Below, one piece after another: positions 26,383 through 34,397 of a stretch of DNA of 64,000 nt; within the stretch, counting starts at the first letter, position 1, and every line of letters starts with the position of its first letter. The DNA lies in contig NZ_CP014304.1 of the NCBI RefSeq assembly GCF_001562275.1, positions 4,898,001 to 4,962,000 on the forward strand, given 5' to 3'. The stretch is from Hymenobacter sp. PAMC 26628. GTDB taxonomy: Bacteria; Bacteroidota; Bacteroidia; Cytophagales; Hymenobacteraceae. The translations under genes were made by a program, and so were the position numbers. A model generated the notes under the pieces. That model worked only from the letters and a program-made list of their open reading frames with translations. It was not told the DNA's origin and did not search any database.

Positions 26383-27592
26383 GCCCCGGCCGGCCGCGCA
26401 GCACGTGCCCGATGGAGCGCAGGAAGGGCCCCGGGGCCACCGAGTGCATCACCCGCAGGTTGTCGGCCCAGCTAGTGGTTTCGTCCAGGAACCGGAAGAT
26501 GCGGTCCACCGGGTTGCGGGCGAACAGCTGCCGGAAAATGTCGCGCGTGGTTTCGCCCCGGCGCCGCATGATGTCGAGCAGCAGCGTGTCGAAGAGGTGG
26601 AATTGCCACCGGTCACCGGTAGCGTCGGCGGGCAGCCGGCCAGTGGTGGCCAGTGCGGCCACCAGCCGCGCCGAGTGCGCCTGAATGCGTTTAAACGCGT
26701 AGCCCGTGCTGGGCTTGGCCCGCCCGCCGCGCGTGCCCAGGTTGACGATGTGGGCCCCCAAGCGGGCTGGTAGCGGGTGGTCGGTCATCGGGATGGCGCC
26801 GGCCTCTTCGGCCACCACGCGGTATTGGCCAGCGGCCAGGCCCAGCGTATGCTGCAAGTAATCAGTAATATGGGTTTCGTATTCGGCCTTGGGCAGCGGC
26901 GTTTCCGAGAACAGTGTGTACTCGACCAGGGCCCGGCGCGGGCCAAACGGCAGCACGTAGATGAACCGCGCCTCGTGGTGCTGGGGCCCCCGGAAATCCA
27001 TGAATTCCACCACGGCCGGGTCGAATGCGTCGGCGTCGGTTTCTACCTCCCAGCCCACGAAGTGCTGCAACAGGTAGCGGTGCTTGGCAGGGTTCCGGAC
27101 CATTTTGGGCGGGCGGCTGTCGAAGCCGTAGCAAGCCGTGGCGATGCCGGCGCTGCCGTGGGCGCGCACGCCGGTGGGCGTGTTGGCCAGCTCGTCCACG
27201 GTGCCGCGTTGCAGCGTAAAGCGCGGATTGGCGGCCAGGGCCTGGCGCACGAAGCGGTAGAAATCCAGCCCCCGAATCATCTGGTAGCGGTAGGGGCCCA
27301 GGCCGATGACGCGCTCGAAACCCGGGCTGCGGAACGCAATGTGGTGCCACTCGTGCGCCACCACGGCCTCGAAGGGGTGCGGCTCGGCCGTCCAGAACGA
27401 CCAGGTGCGGTCGTTTTGGTCCTTGGCCTCGGGCTCGATCAGCAGCACGGTTTTGTCGGCCAGCCGCGGCTCTTGGCTAAGGTGGTAGGCCAGGCTGAGG
27501 CCCGCCGCGCCGCCGCCCACAATGAGGTAATCCGTCTGAACCACGGATTTTTCGGATTTATCAGATGGGTCGGATTTCGGAGATGGCAGCAT
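26366..27592 (-). CDS. crtY: lycopene beta-cyclase
   Basis: 408 residues. Lycopene cyclase forms the beta rings of carotenoids in the membrane. The dinucleotide fold is DYLIVGGGAAGLSLAYHLSQ at about residue 20, then NDRTWSFW, the conserved cyclase motif, GFDSRPP, FMDFRGPQ, FIYVLPFGPRRALVEYTLFS, AIPMTD and NLGTRGGRAKPSTGYAFKRI. The first 16 residues (MLPSPKSDPSDKSEKS) read through a copy of the GGATTTATCGG-type repeat, so the ancestral start may be the GTG at V17. The last codons and stop lie in a hairpin. A CACCTTTG element lies about seven bases upstream of ATG. Confidence 0.93.
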   Translation of the reverse strand: MLPSPKSDPSDKSEKSVVQTDYLIVGGGAAGLSLAYHLSQEPRLADKTVLLIEPEAKDQNDRTWSFWTAEPHPFEAVVAHEWHHIAFRSPGFERVIGLGPYRYQMIRGLDFYRFVRQALAANPRFTLQRGTVDELANTPTGVRAHGSAGIATACYGFDSRPPKMVRNPAKHRYLLQHFVGWEVETDADAFDPAVVEFMDFRGPQHHEARFIYVLPFGPRRALVEYTLFSETPLPKAEYETHITDYLQHTLGLAAGQYRVVAEEAGAIPMTDHPLPARLGAHIVNLGTRGGRAKPSTGYAFKRIQAHSARLVAALATTGRLPADATGDRWQFHLFDTLLLDIMRRRGETTRDIFRQLFARNPVDRIFRFLDETTSWADNLRVMHSVAPGPFLRSIGHVLRGRPGQKRKE

Positions 27593-27625
27593 GGGAAGGC
27601 AAAGGTGGGACGGTGCGCGACAAAC

Positions 27626-27653
27626 AAAAAGCCGGGCCCTAAGGACCGGCTTT
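27626..27653 (-). terminator. terminator-like hairpin between the LOG gene and crtY
   Basis: AAAGCCGG / CCGGCTTT arms; on the minus strand followed by a U run. It lies about 95 bases after the LOG-family gene. Confidence 0.6.
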
Positions 27654-27748
27654 CGGTAGCGTTAATCGGTAGCGTTAAGCAGATGCCCGATAAAAACCGC
27701 CGGTTAAAAAATCAGCGGAATCATGGTTAATCGCGACTAATCAGTGAT

Positions 27749-28627
27749 TTAGAAGTTCGGCGAGAGCGAGTATTTGTGGTAGAAGTCGTCGATGATTTTC
27801 ACGGCTTCGCTGGCGTCGTCCACAATCTGAATCAGGTTCAGGTCTTCGGCCGAGATGTTGTGCTCCTGGCTGAGCATCACGTCGGTAATCCACTCAAACA
27901 AGCCGTTCCAGTAGGCCGAGCCCACCAGCACGATGGGGAAGCGGCCGATTTTCTTGGTCTGGATGAGCGTGATGGCCTCAAACAACTCGTCGAGCGTGCC
28001 GAAGCCGCCGGGCATGCCCACGAAGGCCTGGGCGTACTTCACGAACATCACCTTGCGCACGAAAAAGTAGTCGAAGTTGATGCACTTGTCTTGGTCGATG
28101 TAGATGTTGTGGGTTTGCTCGAAGGGCAGCTCGATGTTGAGGCCCACCGACTTGCCGCCCTCGGCGCGGGCGCCCTTGTTGCCGGCTTCCATGATGCCGG
28201 GGCCCCCGCCGGTGATGACGCCGTAGCCGTGGCGCACCAGCTTCGAGGCAATTTCCTCGGCCAGCTGGTAGTATTGGTTGTCGGGCTTGGTGCGGGCCGA
28301 GCCAAAGATGCTCACGCAGGGCCCGATTTTGGACATCTTCTCGAAGCCCTCTACAAACTCGGCCATCACCTTGAAAATCTGCCAGCTGTCGGCGATTTTA
28401 ATCTCGTTCCAGTCCTTGTCCACGAAGGCCTTGCGTAGGCGCTGCTCGTCGTCGACGGCGACGCCGGTTTGGCCCTGGCCGTGGGCCTGCTCGCGCATCT
28501 CGGTGATGGAGGTCAGCTTATCGTCGTTGACGTTGGGCTGCTTGATGGTTTTGCCGCTGCCGGCGTTCTGGATGTCGTCGGCCAGCTTGGTTTTGCTGGT
28601 CTTAGGCGCTTTTTTAAGGTCAGACAT
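27749..28627 (-). CDS. LOG/TIGR00730 family Rossmann-fold protein
   Basis: 292 residues from the ATG giving MSDLKKAPKTSK. LOG-type proteins release the ribosyl phosphate from nucleotide 5'-monophosphates, the activity known for cytokinin-activating enzymes, though many bacterial members are uncharacterised. Motifs are VSIFGSARTKPDNQYYQ, YGVITGGGPGIMEAGNKGA and the nucleotide-binding MPGGFGTLDELFEAITLIQT. The first ~90 residues are charged and low complexity, longer than the core family. The leader contains a GC hairpin with a U run between its TACTTTTG element and the start. Confidence 0.9.
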   Translation of the reverse strand: MSDLKKAPKTSKTKLADDIQNAGSGKTIKQPNVNDDKLTSITEMREQAHGQGQTGVAVDDEQRLRKAFVDKDWNEIKIADSWQIFKVMAEFVEGFEKMSKIGPCVSIFGSARTKPDNQYYQLAEEIASKLVRHGYGVITGGGPGIMEAGNKGARAEGGKSVGLNIELPFEQTHNIYIDQDKCINFDYFFVRKVMFVKYAQAFVGMPGGFGTLDELFEAITLIQTKKIGRFPIVLVGSAYWNGLFEWITDVMLSQEHNISAEDLNLIQIVDDASEAVKIIDDFYHKYSLSPNF

Positions 28628-28655
28628 ATAAACAGGGTGGGAGGAGGAGCAAAAG

Positions 28656-28680
28656 AAAAACCGCCCCGCGGGCGGGGCGG
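28656..28680 (-). terminator. terminator-like hairpin in the leader of the LOG gene
   Basis: Arms CCGCCCCG / CGGGGCGG with a 4-base loop, then five U on the minus strand. It lies downstream of the TACTTTTG element and upstream of the start codon, so besides ending the upstream gene it could attenuate the LOG gene. Confidence 0.6.
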
Positions 28681-28681
28681 C

Positions 28682-28689
28682 CAAAAGTA
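28682..28689 (-). promoter_or_regulatory. TACTTTTG -7 element of the LOG gene
   Basis: Element directly preceding a terminator-like hairpin, about 55 bases from the start codon. Confidence 0.6.
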
Positions 28690-28754
28690 GGGCGTCAAAG
28701 TTACCGAATTGTTACCGGAAAATGGCCGTTGTGCCGGTTCGGCATTTAGGGCTC

Positions 28755-29780
28755 CTAAGCCGCTTCGGCGGCCACCGCCCGGCCCGTGCGCCCGGCCTGC
28801 ACCATGCTGAGGGCGAAGCTGATGCCGCCGAGCAGCACCACCAGCAGCGTTTGGGCCCCGTGTACCACCAGGGCGTAGGCAATGCCGGCCTCCAGGCCCA
28901 CGCCGTAGGCCACCAGCGTGCTCTGCACCATCACGTGGAAGGGCCCGATGCCGCCCGCCACCGGCGCGGCCATGCCAAACGCCCCGAAGGTGAGCACCGC
29001 TAAGCCCGCCCGCAGGCCCAGCTGGTCGGTTTCGGGAAAGCAGAAAAACGCCAGGTAATCCATCAAAAAGTACACGCCCCACGTGAAGGCCGTGTGCGCC
29101 AGGAACACGCCCTTGCGCTCCATCCGCCAGATGCTGAACATGCCCGCCAGCATGCCCTTGGCAAACACCACGGCCCGGGCAAACAGGCGGTGCTGGCGCA
29201 GCCGCTCCAGGTTGCGCACCAGGGCTCCGACGGCCAGCGCCAGCAGCAGCACCGCAATGCTGGCGGCCCACAGCAGGGGCGTACGGTTGCGGGCCAGGGC
29301 ATCGAAGCGCCCGCCCAACACTTTGTCGGTCACGAAAGTCCAGAACGTGTGGAAGTCGAGCAGCAGCGTGGCGGCCAGCAGCGAGGCCAGCACCAGCACG
29401 TCAATCACCCGCTCGGTCACGACCGTGCCCAGCGACACCTCGACCGGCACGCGGCTGGTACGCCGCAGCACCGAGCACCGGATGACCTCGCCCATGCGCG
29501 GCAGCACCAAGTTGGCCAGGTAGCCCACCATCATGGCGTGGTACACTTCCCAATAGGCGGTTTTGTGCTGCGAGGCGGTGAGCTGCATCTGCCAGCGGTA
29601 GGCCCGGCTGAAGTAGCCCAGCGCTGAGAGCAACATGGTGAGGCCCAGCCAGAAGTAATTGGCCGTGCGGATGTAGTGGCCGATGCGCGAGAGGTCCTGG
29701 CCCCGCACGGCGTACGCCATCAGGGCCCCCGACACGGCCAGCAGCAGGGCGTACTTAAGGATGGTGAAGAGGAGCTTCAA
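28755..29780 (-). CDS. YbhN/UPF0104-type lysylphosphatidylglycerol synthetase-like membrane protein
   Basis: 341 residues from TTG (no in-frame ATG near the start). Seven to eight hydrophobic helices. Family motifs YFSRAYRWQMQL, YLANLVLPRMGEVIRCSVLR and APVAGGIGPFHVMVQSTLVA match the flippase-like UPF0104/LPG-synthase transmembrane domain. No cytosolic transferase domain is attached, so lipid flipping or an unknown membrane role is more likely than aminoacylation. It follows panC-panD on the same strand, an arrangement I recall from other Bacteroidota. Confidence 0.88.
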   Translation of the reverse strand: MKLLFTILKYALLLAVSGALMAYAVRGQDLSRIGHYIRTANYFWLGLTMLLSALGYFSRAYRWQMQLTASQHKTAYWEVYHAMMVGYLANLVLPRMGEVIRCSVLRRTSRVPVEVSLGTVVTERVIDVLVLASLLAATLLLDFHTFWTFVTDKVLGGRFDALARNRTPLLWAASIAVLLLALAVGALVRNLERLRQHRLFARAVVFAKGMLAGMFSIWRMERKGVFLAHTAFTWGVYFLMDYLAFFCFPETDQLGLRAGLAVLTFGAFGMAAPVAGGIGPFHVMVQSTLVAYGVGLEAGIAYALVVHGAQTLLVVLLGGISFALSMVQAGRTGRAVAAEAA

Positions 29781-29857
29781 GGCTTGGTGGTTGGCTAATA
29801 GCTGGTGGCCGTTGGCTTTTTGTTAAGGCGTCTTTGAGAAGCTAACAGCTAGAAAAC

Positions 29858-30205
29858 CTATACCAGGCGGTTGTGCTCGTTGGGGAAGATGACGGTGGGG
29901 CGGTGGGCCCGGGCGTCGGCAAAGTCAATCTGGGCGTAGGAAAAGATGATTACCACGTCGCCCAGGGCCACCTGGCGGGCGGCGGGCCCATTGAGGCACA
30001 GCGTGCCCGTGCCCCGCTCGCCGCGGATGGTGTAGGTTTCGAACCGGGCCCCGTTGTTGACGTTGACGACCGTTACCTTCTCGTTTTCCACCATGTTGGC
30101 CGCGTCCAGCAGGTCCTCGTCAATGGTGACGCTGCCCACGTAGTGCAGCTCGGCCTGCGTGACCGTAACGCGGTGGATTTTGGATTTCATCACCTCGATG
30201 TACAT
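29858..30205 (-). CDS. panD: aspartate 1-decarboxylase
   Basis: 115 residues from the ATG giving [12 protein letters not shown] (an ATG two codons earlier is possible). PanD makes beta-alanine for pantothenate and CoA. The self-cleavage site Gly24-Ser25 is in HYVGSVTID, where Ser becomes the pyruvoyl cofactor; [20 protein letters not shown]-like [12 protein letters not shown] and [10 protein letters not shown] follow in order. It follows panC, but has its own TACCTTTG element. Confidence 0.97.
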   Translation of the reverse strand: MYIEVMKSKIHRVTVTQAELHYVGSVTIDEDLLDAANMVENEKVTVVNVNNGARFETYTIRGERGTGTLCLNGPAARQVALGDVVIIFSYAQIDFADARAHRPTVIFPNEHNRLV

Positions 30206-30256
30206 CGCCATAAACGGGAAAGCTGGAATTGGACAAAAGGGTAGGATTTGGGGCCG

Positions 30257-30264
30257 CAAAGGTA
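30257..30264 (-). promoter_or_regulatory. TACCTTTG -7 element of panD
   Basis: Consensus element on the minus strand between panC and panD, about 50 bases before the panD start. Confidence 0.6.
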
Positions 30265-30286
30265 CGCCGCCGGCCGGCGGGGCCCC

Positions 30287-31147
30287 TCATTCCCCCGCGC
30301 CGCCGTCCACCACCACGTTGTCGATGAGGCGCACGCCGCCCAGGTCGGCGGCCAGGCACAGCACCACGGCCCGGCCGGGGGCGTAGGCGGCCAGCGGCTG
30401 CAAGGTGGCCGCATCGGCCACGGCGAAGTACTCCAGCACTATTTCGGGGCCCCGGGCCAGGGCGGCTTCGGCTTCGGCCTGTACCTGGGCGGGCGGCACG
30501 GCCTGGCGTACCTGCGCGGCGGCGGCGGCCAGCGCCTGGTGCAGCTGCGGTGCGGCGGCGCGGGCTTCGGGGCCCAGGCGGCGGTTGCGCGAGGACATGG
30601 CCAGCCCGTCGGCCTCGCGCACCGTGGGGAAGGCCACGATTTCGAGGTCGAACGACAAGTCGGCCACCAGCTGCCGCACAATGGCCACCTGCTGCCAGTC
30701 TTTTTGCCCAAAATAGGCCCGGTGGGGCCGTGCCGCATGGAAGAGCTTGCTCACCACCGTGGCCACCCCGTTGAAGTGGCCCGGCCGCTGGGCCCCCTCC
30801 ATCACCCGCTCCAGGGCCCCGAAGTCGAAGCGTAGCACCGCCGGCTGGGGGTACATTTCTTCGGCACTGGGCAGGAAGGCGGCGGTGCAGCCGGCGGCGG
30901 CCAGCAGGTCGGTATCGGCCTGGAGCAGGCGCGGGTAGAGGCGGTAGTCGTCGGGGTTGTTGAACTGCGTGGGGTTGACGAACACGGTGGCCACCACGGC
31001 GTCGCACTCGGCACGGGCGGCGGCCACCAGCTGGAGGTGGCCGGCGTGCAGGGCCCCCATGGTGGGCACCAGGCCCAGGCGCTGGCCGGCGCGGCGCGCG
31101 CTTTCGACAAAGGCGCGCAACTCGGCCAAGGTAAAAAATATCTGCAT
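30287..31147 (-). CDS. panC: pantoate-beta-alanine ligase
   Basis: 286 residues from the ATG giving MQIFFTLAEL; an open frame further upstream crosses the divergent promoter region. PanC condenses pantoate and beta-alanine with ATP. Motifs: LVPTMGALHAGHLQLV (HIGH-type), FVNPTQFNNPDDYRLYPR, YFGQKDWQQVAIVRQLVADL and SSRNRRL. Divergent from the GT5 gene; panD lies immediately downstream, so the two last steps of beta-alanine use are linked. Confidence 0.97.
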   Translation of the reverse strand: MQIFFTLAELRAFVESARRAGQRLGLVPTMGALHAGHLQLVAAARAECDAVVATVFVNPTQFNNPDDYRLYPRLLQADTDLLAAAGCTAAFLPSAEEMYPQPAVLRFDFGALERVMEGAQRPGHFNGVATVVSKLFHAARPHRAYFGQKDWQQVAIVRQLVADLSFDLEIVAFPTVREADGLAMSSRNRRLGPEARAAAPQLHQALAAAAAQVRQAVPPAQVQAEAEAALARGPEIVLEYFAVADAATLQPLAAYAPGRAVVLCLAADLGGVRLIDNVVVDGGAGE

Positions 31148-31210
31148 GGAAAAAAGGCCCGTTAGCCGAGCCCTGGGGAGGAGGGGGTTGAATTTCTGCC
31201 CAAAATTGTG

Positions 31211-31218
31211 TAATTTTG
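31211..31218 (+). promoter_or_regulatory. TAATTTTG -7 element of the GT5 gene
   Basis: Element followed within three bases by a GGCCAT/ATGGCC hairpin and a T-rich run, then the start codon at 31266. Confidence 0.6.
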
Positions 31219-31221
31219 TGC

Positions 31222-31249
31222 GGCCATCGTATGGCCTTTTCATTTTTTC
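31222..31249 (+). terminator. terminator-like leader hairpin of the GT5 gene
   Basis: GGCCAT / ATGGCC with a 3-base loop, followed by TTTTCATTTTTTC. It is in the leader, not after a gene; no plus-strand gene precedes it. Confidence 0.5.
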
Positions 31250-31265
31250 TTTTAAATCCACCTGT

Positions 31266-32078
31266 ATGTCGAAGTTGCGCATCCTTTACGCGGCCACCGA
31301 AATTGACCCTTTTCTGAACACGACGAAGGTGGCAGAGCTGCTGCGTCGGCTGCCCGCGGGCATGCAGGAAATGGGTTGTGAGATTCGGATTTTCGTGCCC
31401 CGTTTTGGCATCATCAACGAGCGCAAAAACCGGCTGCACGAGGTGGTGCGCCTCTCAGGCATTAACATCGCCGTGGGCGACGACGAGAAGCCGCTGGTCA
31501 TCAAGGTGGCCTCCATCCCGACGGCCAAGCTGCAGGTGTACTTCATTGACAACGAGGATTACTTCCACCGCAAGTCGGCCCTGGTGGACAAGGACGACCA
31601 CTTCCACGCTGACAACGACGAGCGCGCCATCTTCTTCTGCAAGGGCGTGCTGGAAACGGTGAAGAAGCTGGGCTGGTCGCCGAACATCGTGCACTGCTCG
31701 GACTGGATGACGGGCCTGATCCCGCTCTACCTGAAAACAACTTACAAAAAAGACCCGGTGTTCAAAGATGCCAAGTCGGTGTTTTCGATCTACAACAACG
31801 AGTTCCTCGACAAATTCGAGGGCAACATCCTGGAGAAAGCGAAGATGCTCGACATCGACGACCAGATGCTGAACTCGCTGAAAACGGCCGATTTCAGCGG
31901 CTTCGTGAAAATCGGCATGGACTACGCCGACACCGTGGTACGCTCCGACGAGGACTTCTCCGACAACCTCAACGGCATGTTCCAGGAGTACGCCTCGCGC
32001 AAGACGCTAAGCCAAGTGGCCACCGACGAGAACTTGCATTCTTCTTACCTGGCCCTCTACAACGAGCTGGCTAACTAA
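31266..32078 (+). CDS. stand-alone GT5 glycogen/starch synthase N-domain protein
   Basis: 270 residues. It corresponds to the N-terminal GT5 catalytic domain of glycogen synthase only (ILYAATEIDPFLNTTKVAEL; DKDDHFHADNDERAIFFCKG; SPNIVHCSDWMTGLIPLYL; SVFSIYNNEF), and the sugar-nucleotide-binding C-terminal GT-B half is absent. KVAEL replaces the KTGGL motif that binds ADP-glucose, with TGG lost, so glycogen synthase activity is doubtful. The gene is complete, with its own promoter and terminator. Such short forms next to panC occur in other Bacteroidota as far as I recall, so truncation is probably ancestral and not a recent break. Confidence 0.88.
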   Translation: MSKLRILYAATEIDPFLNTTKVAELLRRLPAGMQEMGCEIRIFVPRFGIINERKNRLHEVVRLSGINIAVGDDEKPLVIKVASIPTAKLQVYFIDNEDYFHRKSALVDKDDHFHADNDERAIFFCKGVLETVKKLGWSPNIVHCSDWMTGLIPLYLKTTYKKDPVFKDAKSVFSIYNNEFLDKFEGNILEKAKMLDIDDQMLNSLKTADFSGFVKIGMDYADTVVRSDEDFSDNLNGMFQEYASRKTLSQVATDENLHSSYLALYNELAN

Positions 32079-32118
32079 GCAGCCAGGGGCCCCGGTCAAC
32101 CTCTTGGTAAGCTGCAAT

Positions 32119-32149
32119 AACAAAGCAGCGTGTGGCTGCGGCCTTTGTT
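32119..32149 (+). terminator. terminator of the GT5 gene
   Basis: AACAAAGCAGC / GCTGCGGCCTTTGTT, imperfect stem, followed by a run of T. Confidence 0.65.
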
Positions 32150-32342
32150 TTTTTATCTGCTAATTATCAGCTGGTTGCTTGGTAAAGAAGGCGTAATGTT
32201 GGGCCCTGGGGGCCCGCCAATACCCAAAAAACAGTAGCTTCGCCTTTCATTGCTTTGCATTGCTCGTGAACTGCGCTGTATTTGTACTTAACGTTAGCTG
32301 TTTCCCGCGGCATTCGCTTTGCCTTGCGCAGAGCGTGTAGCG

Positions 32343-32351
32343 TAAATTTTG
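32343..32351 (+). promoter_or_regulatory. TAAATTTTG -7-like element of glmS
   Basis: Element placed four bases before a terminator-like hairpin in the glmS leader. Confidence 0.5.
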
Positions 32352-32354
32352 CGT

Positions 32355-32395
32355 CGGCGGCCTGTCCTTTTCCTGGATGGGCCGCCGGCTTTTTT
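32355..32395 (+). terminator. terminator-like hairpin in the glmS leader
   Basis: Arms CGGCGGCC (32355-32362) and GGCCGCCG (32380-32387) followed by six T, all downstream of the promoter-like element and 36 bases before the glmS start. A glmS ribozyme core is not evident. Confidence 0.55.
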
Positions 32396-32431
32396 CCTAG
32401 GAACCTTTCAATTATTTAACGTTTTACTACT

Positions 32432-34270
32432 ATGTGCGGCATCGTTGCGTACCTGGGCTACCGTCAGGCCTGCCCCATTATCCTCAAGGGCCTGCACCGG
32501 CTTGAATACCGCGGCTACGACTCGGCCGGCGTGGCCCTGATGAACGACGGGGAGCTGAACGTGTACAAGAAAAAGGGCAAGGTGGCGGAGCTGGAAAACT
32601 ACATCGCCGAGAAGGACACCCACGCCCGCGTGGGCATGGGCCACACCCGCTGGGCTACCCACGGCGAGCCCAACGACACCAACGCCCACCCGCACTACTC
32701 GACTTCGGAGCGGATTGCCATCATCCACAACGGCATCATCGAGAACTACGCGGCCCTGAAAACCCACTTGCAGCAGCAAGGCCACGAGTTTCATTCGGAC
32801 ACTGACACGGAGGTATTTGTCAACCTGATTGAGGAGATTCAGACTCAAAACCACTGCAACCTGGAGGAAGCTGTGCGCCTGGCCCTGCACGAAGTGGTGG
32901 GGGCCTACGCCATCGTGGTGATGAGCCGCGACGCCCCCAACCAGCTCATCGCCGCCCGCAAAGGCTCGCCGATGGTGATTGGCATCGGCGACGGCGAGTT
33001 CTTCATCGCTTCCGACGCAACGCCCATCATCGAGTACACCAACGAAGTGGTGTACGTGAACGACTACGAGATTGCCATCATCCGCGACGGGCGGCTGGAG
33101 CTACGCAGCAAGGAAGACGTGGAGCAGACACCCTACATCCAGAAGCTGGAAATGGAGCTGGACAGCATCGAGAAGGGCGGCTACGAGCACTTCATGCTGA
33201 AGGAGATTTTCGAGCAGCCGCGTTCCATCATGGACTCGATGCGCGGCCGCCTGGAAATGAACGCCGGCCACCTGAACATGGGCGGCTTCCGGGCCTACGA
33301 ACAGAAATTTGTGAACGCCCAGCGCATCATCATCGTGGCGTGCGGCACCTCCTGGCACGCCGGCCTCGTGGCCGAGTACCTGCTCGAAGACCTGGCCCGC
33401 ATCCCGGTGGAGGTGGAGTACGCTTCGGAGTTCCGCTACCGCAACCCCGTTATTACGGAACGCGACATCGTGATTGCCATTTCGCAGAGCGGCGAAACGG
33501 CCGACACGCTGGCCGCCATCGAGCTGGCCAAGAGCAAGGGCGCCACCATCTTCGGCATCTGCAACGTAGTGGGCAGCAGCATTGCCCGCGCCACCGACGC
33601 CGGGGCCTATACCCACGCGGGCCCCGAGATTGGGGTGGCCAGTACCAAGGCATTCACGGCCCAGGTAACGGTGCTGACCCTGTTGGCCATGCTGATGGGC
33701 CAGAAGCGCGGCACCCTCACCGACACCAAGCTGCGCGAGCTGATGGTGGAGCTGGACACGATTCCGGCCAAGGTGGAGCAGGCCCTGAAGCTGGACGACG
33801 AGATCCGCGGCATCGCCGCCATGTTCTGCGACGTGCCCAACTTCTTGTACCTGGGCCGTGGCTACAACTTCCCGGTGGCGCTGGAAGGGGCCCTCAAACT
33901 CAAGGAAATCAGCTACATACACGCTGAAGGCTACCCGGCCGCCGAGATGAAGCACGGCCCCATTGCCCTCATCGACGAGAACATGCCGGTGGTGGTCATC
34001 GCCACCCGCGACAGCTCCTACGAGAAGGTGGTGAGCAACATCCAGGAGGTGAAGGCCCGCAAAGGCCGCATCATCGCCGTGGTCACGGAGGGCGACGACG
34101 TGATCCGCGGCATGGCCGAGTTCGTCATTGAGGTGCCCTACACCTCGGAGGCCCTGGTGCCGCTCGTGTCGGTCATCCCGCTGCAATTGCTGAGCTACCA
34201 CATCGCCGTGATGCGCGGCTGCAACGTGGACCAGCCCCGCAACCTGGCCAAGTCGGTGACGGTGGAGTAA
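32432..34270 (+). CDS. glmS: glutamine-fructose-6-phosphate aminotransferase
   Basis: 612 residues. GlmS makes glucosamine-6-phosphate for peptidoglycan and LPS. The glutaminase N-terminal Cys2 follows Met (MCGIVAYLGYRQ); RYDSAG-like YRGYDSAGVAL, GHTRWATHGEPND and NAHPH follow. Two SIS domains: ACGTSWHAGLVAEYLLEDLA with ISQSGETADTLAAIELAKSK, and LGRGYNFPVALEGALKLKEI with EGYPAAEMKHGPIALID. Ends with the typical DQPRNLAKSVTVE. Full length, no frameshift. Confidence 0.98.
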   Translation: MCGIVAYLGYRQACPIILKGLHRLEYRGYDSAGVALMNDGELNVYKKKGKVAELENYIAEKDTHARVGMGHTRWATHGEPNDTNAHPHYSTSERIAIIHNGIIENYAALKTHLQQQGHEFHSDTDTEVFVNLIEEIQTQNHCNLEEAVRLALHEVVGAYAIVVMSRDAPNQLIAARKGSPMVIGIGDGEFFIASDATPIIEYTNEVVYVNDYEIAIIRDGRLELRSKEDVEQTPYIQKLEMELDSIEKGGYEHFMLKEIFEQPRSIMDSMRGRLEMNAGHLNMGGFRAYEQKFVNAQRIIIVACGTSWHAGLVAEYLLEDLARIPVEVEYASEFRYRNPVITERDIVIAISQSGETADTLAAIELAKSKGATIFGICNVVGSSIARATDAGAYTHAGPEIGVASTKAFTAQVTVLTLLAMLMGQKRGTLTDTKLRELMVELDTIPAKVEQALKLDDEIRGIAAMFCDVPNFLYLGRGYNFPVALEGALKLKEISYIHAEGYPAAEMKHGPIALIDENMPVVVIATRDSSYEKVVSNIQEVKARKGRIIAVVTEGDDVIRGMAEFVIEVPYTSEALVPLVSVIPLQLLSYHIAVMRGCNVDQPRNLAKSVTVE

Positions 34271-34273
34271 AAG

Positions 34274-34394
34274 GGATGTGAAAATGAGGGGGAATGTGGG
34301 GGATGTAAAAATTGATGGATTCTCGTCAATTTTCGCATCCCGACATTCCCCCTCATTTTTACATCTCTCACATTCTTCCCATTTTCACATTTAA
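34274..34394. repeat. ATGTGG-type palindromic element, copy 2
   Basis: Left part GGGATGTGAAAATGAGG, GGAATGTGGGGGATGT; right part CGACATTCCCCCTCAT, TACATCTCTCACATTC, CCATTTTCACATTT. Fills the entire gap between glmS and ridA. Confidence 0.75.
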
Positions 34395-34397
34395 GTA

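Larger units (their letters stand above)
32079..32431 (+). other. 353-base gap holding a terminator and the glmS leader
   Basis: From left to right: a terminator (about 32119-32149), a GGGCCC-rich short palindrome near 32200 (GGGCCCTGGGGGCCC), about 120 bases without recognised signals, then the glmS promoter and leader hairpin. No supported ORF is present. Confidence 0.6.

Noticed and set aside
32343-32431. glmS ribozyme
   Set aside because: No recognisable ribozyme core; only one simple hairpin with a T run.
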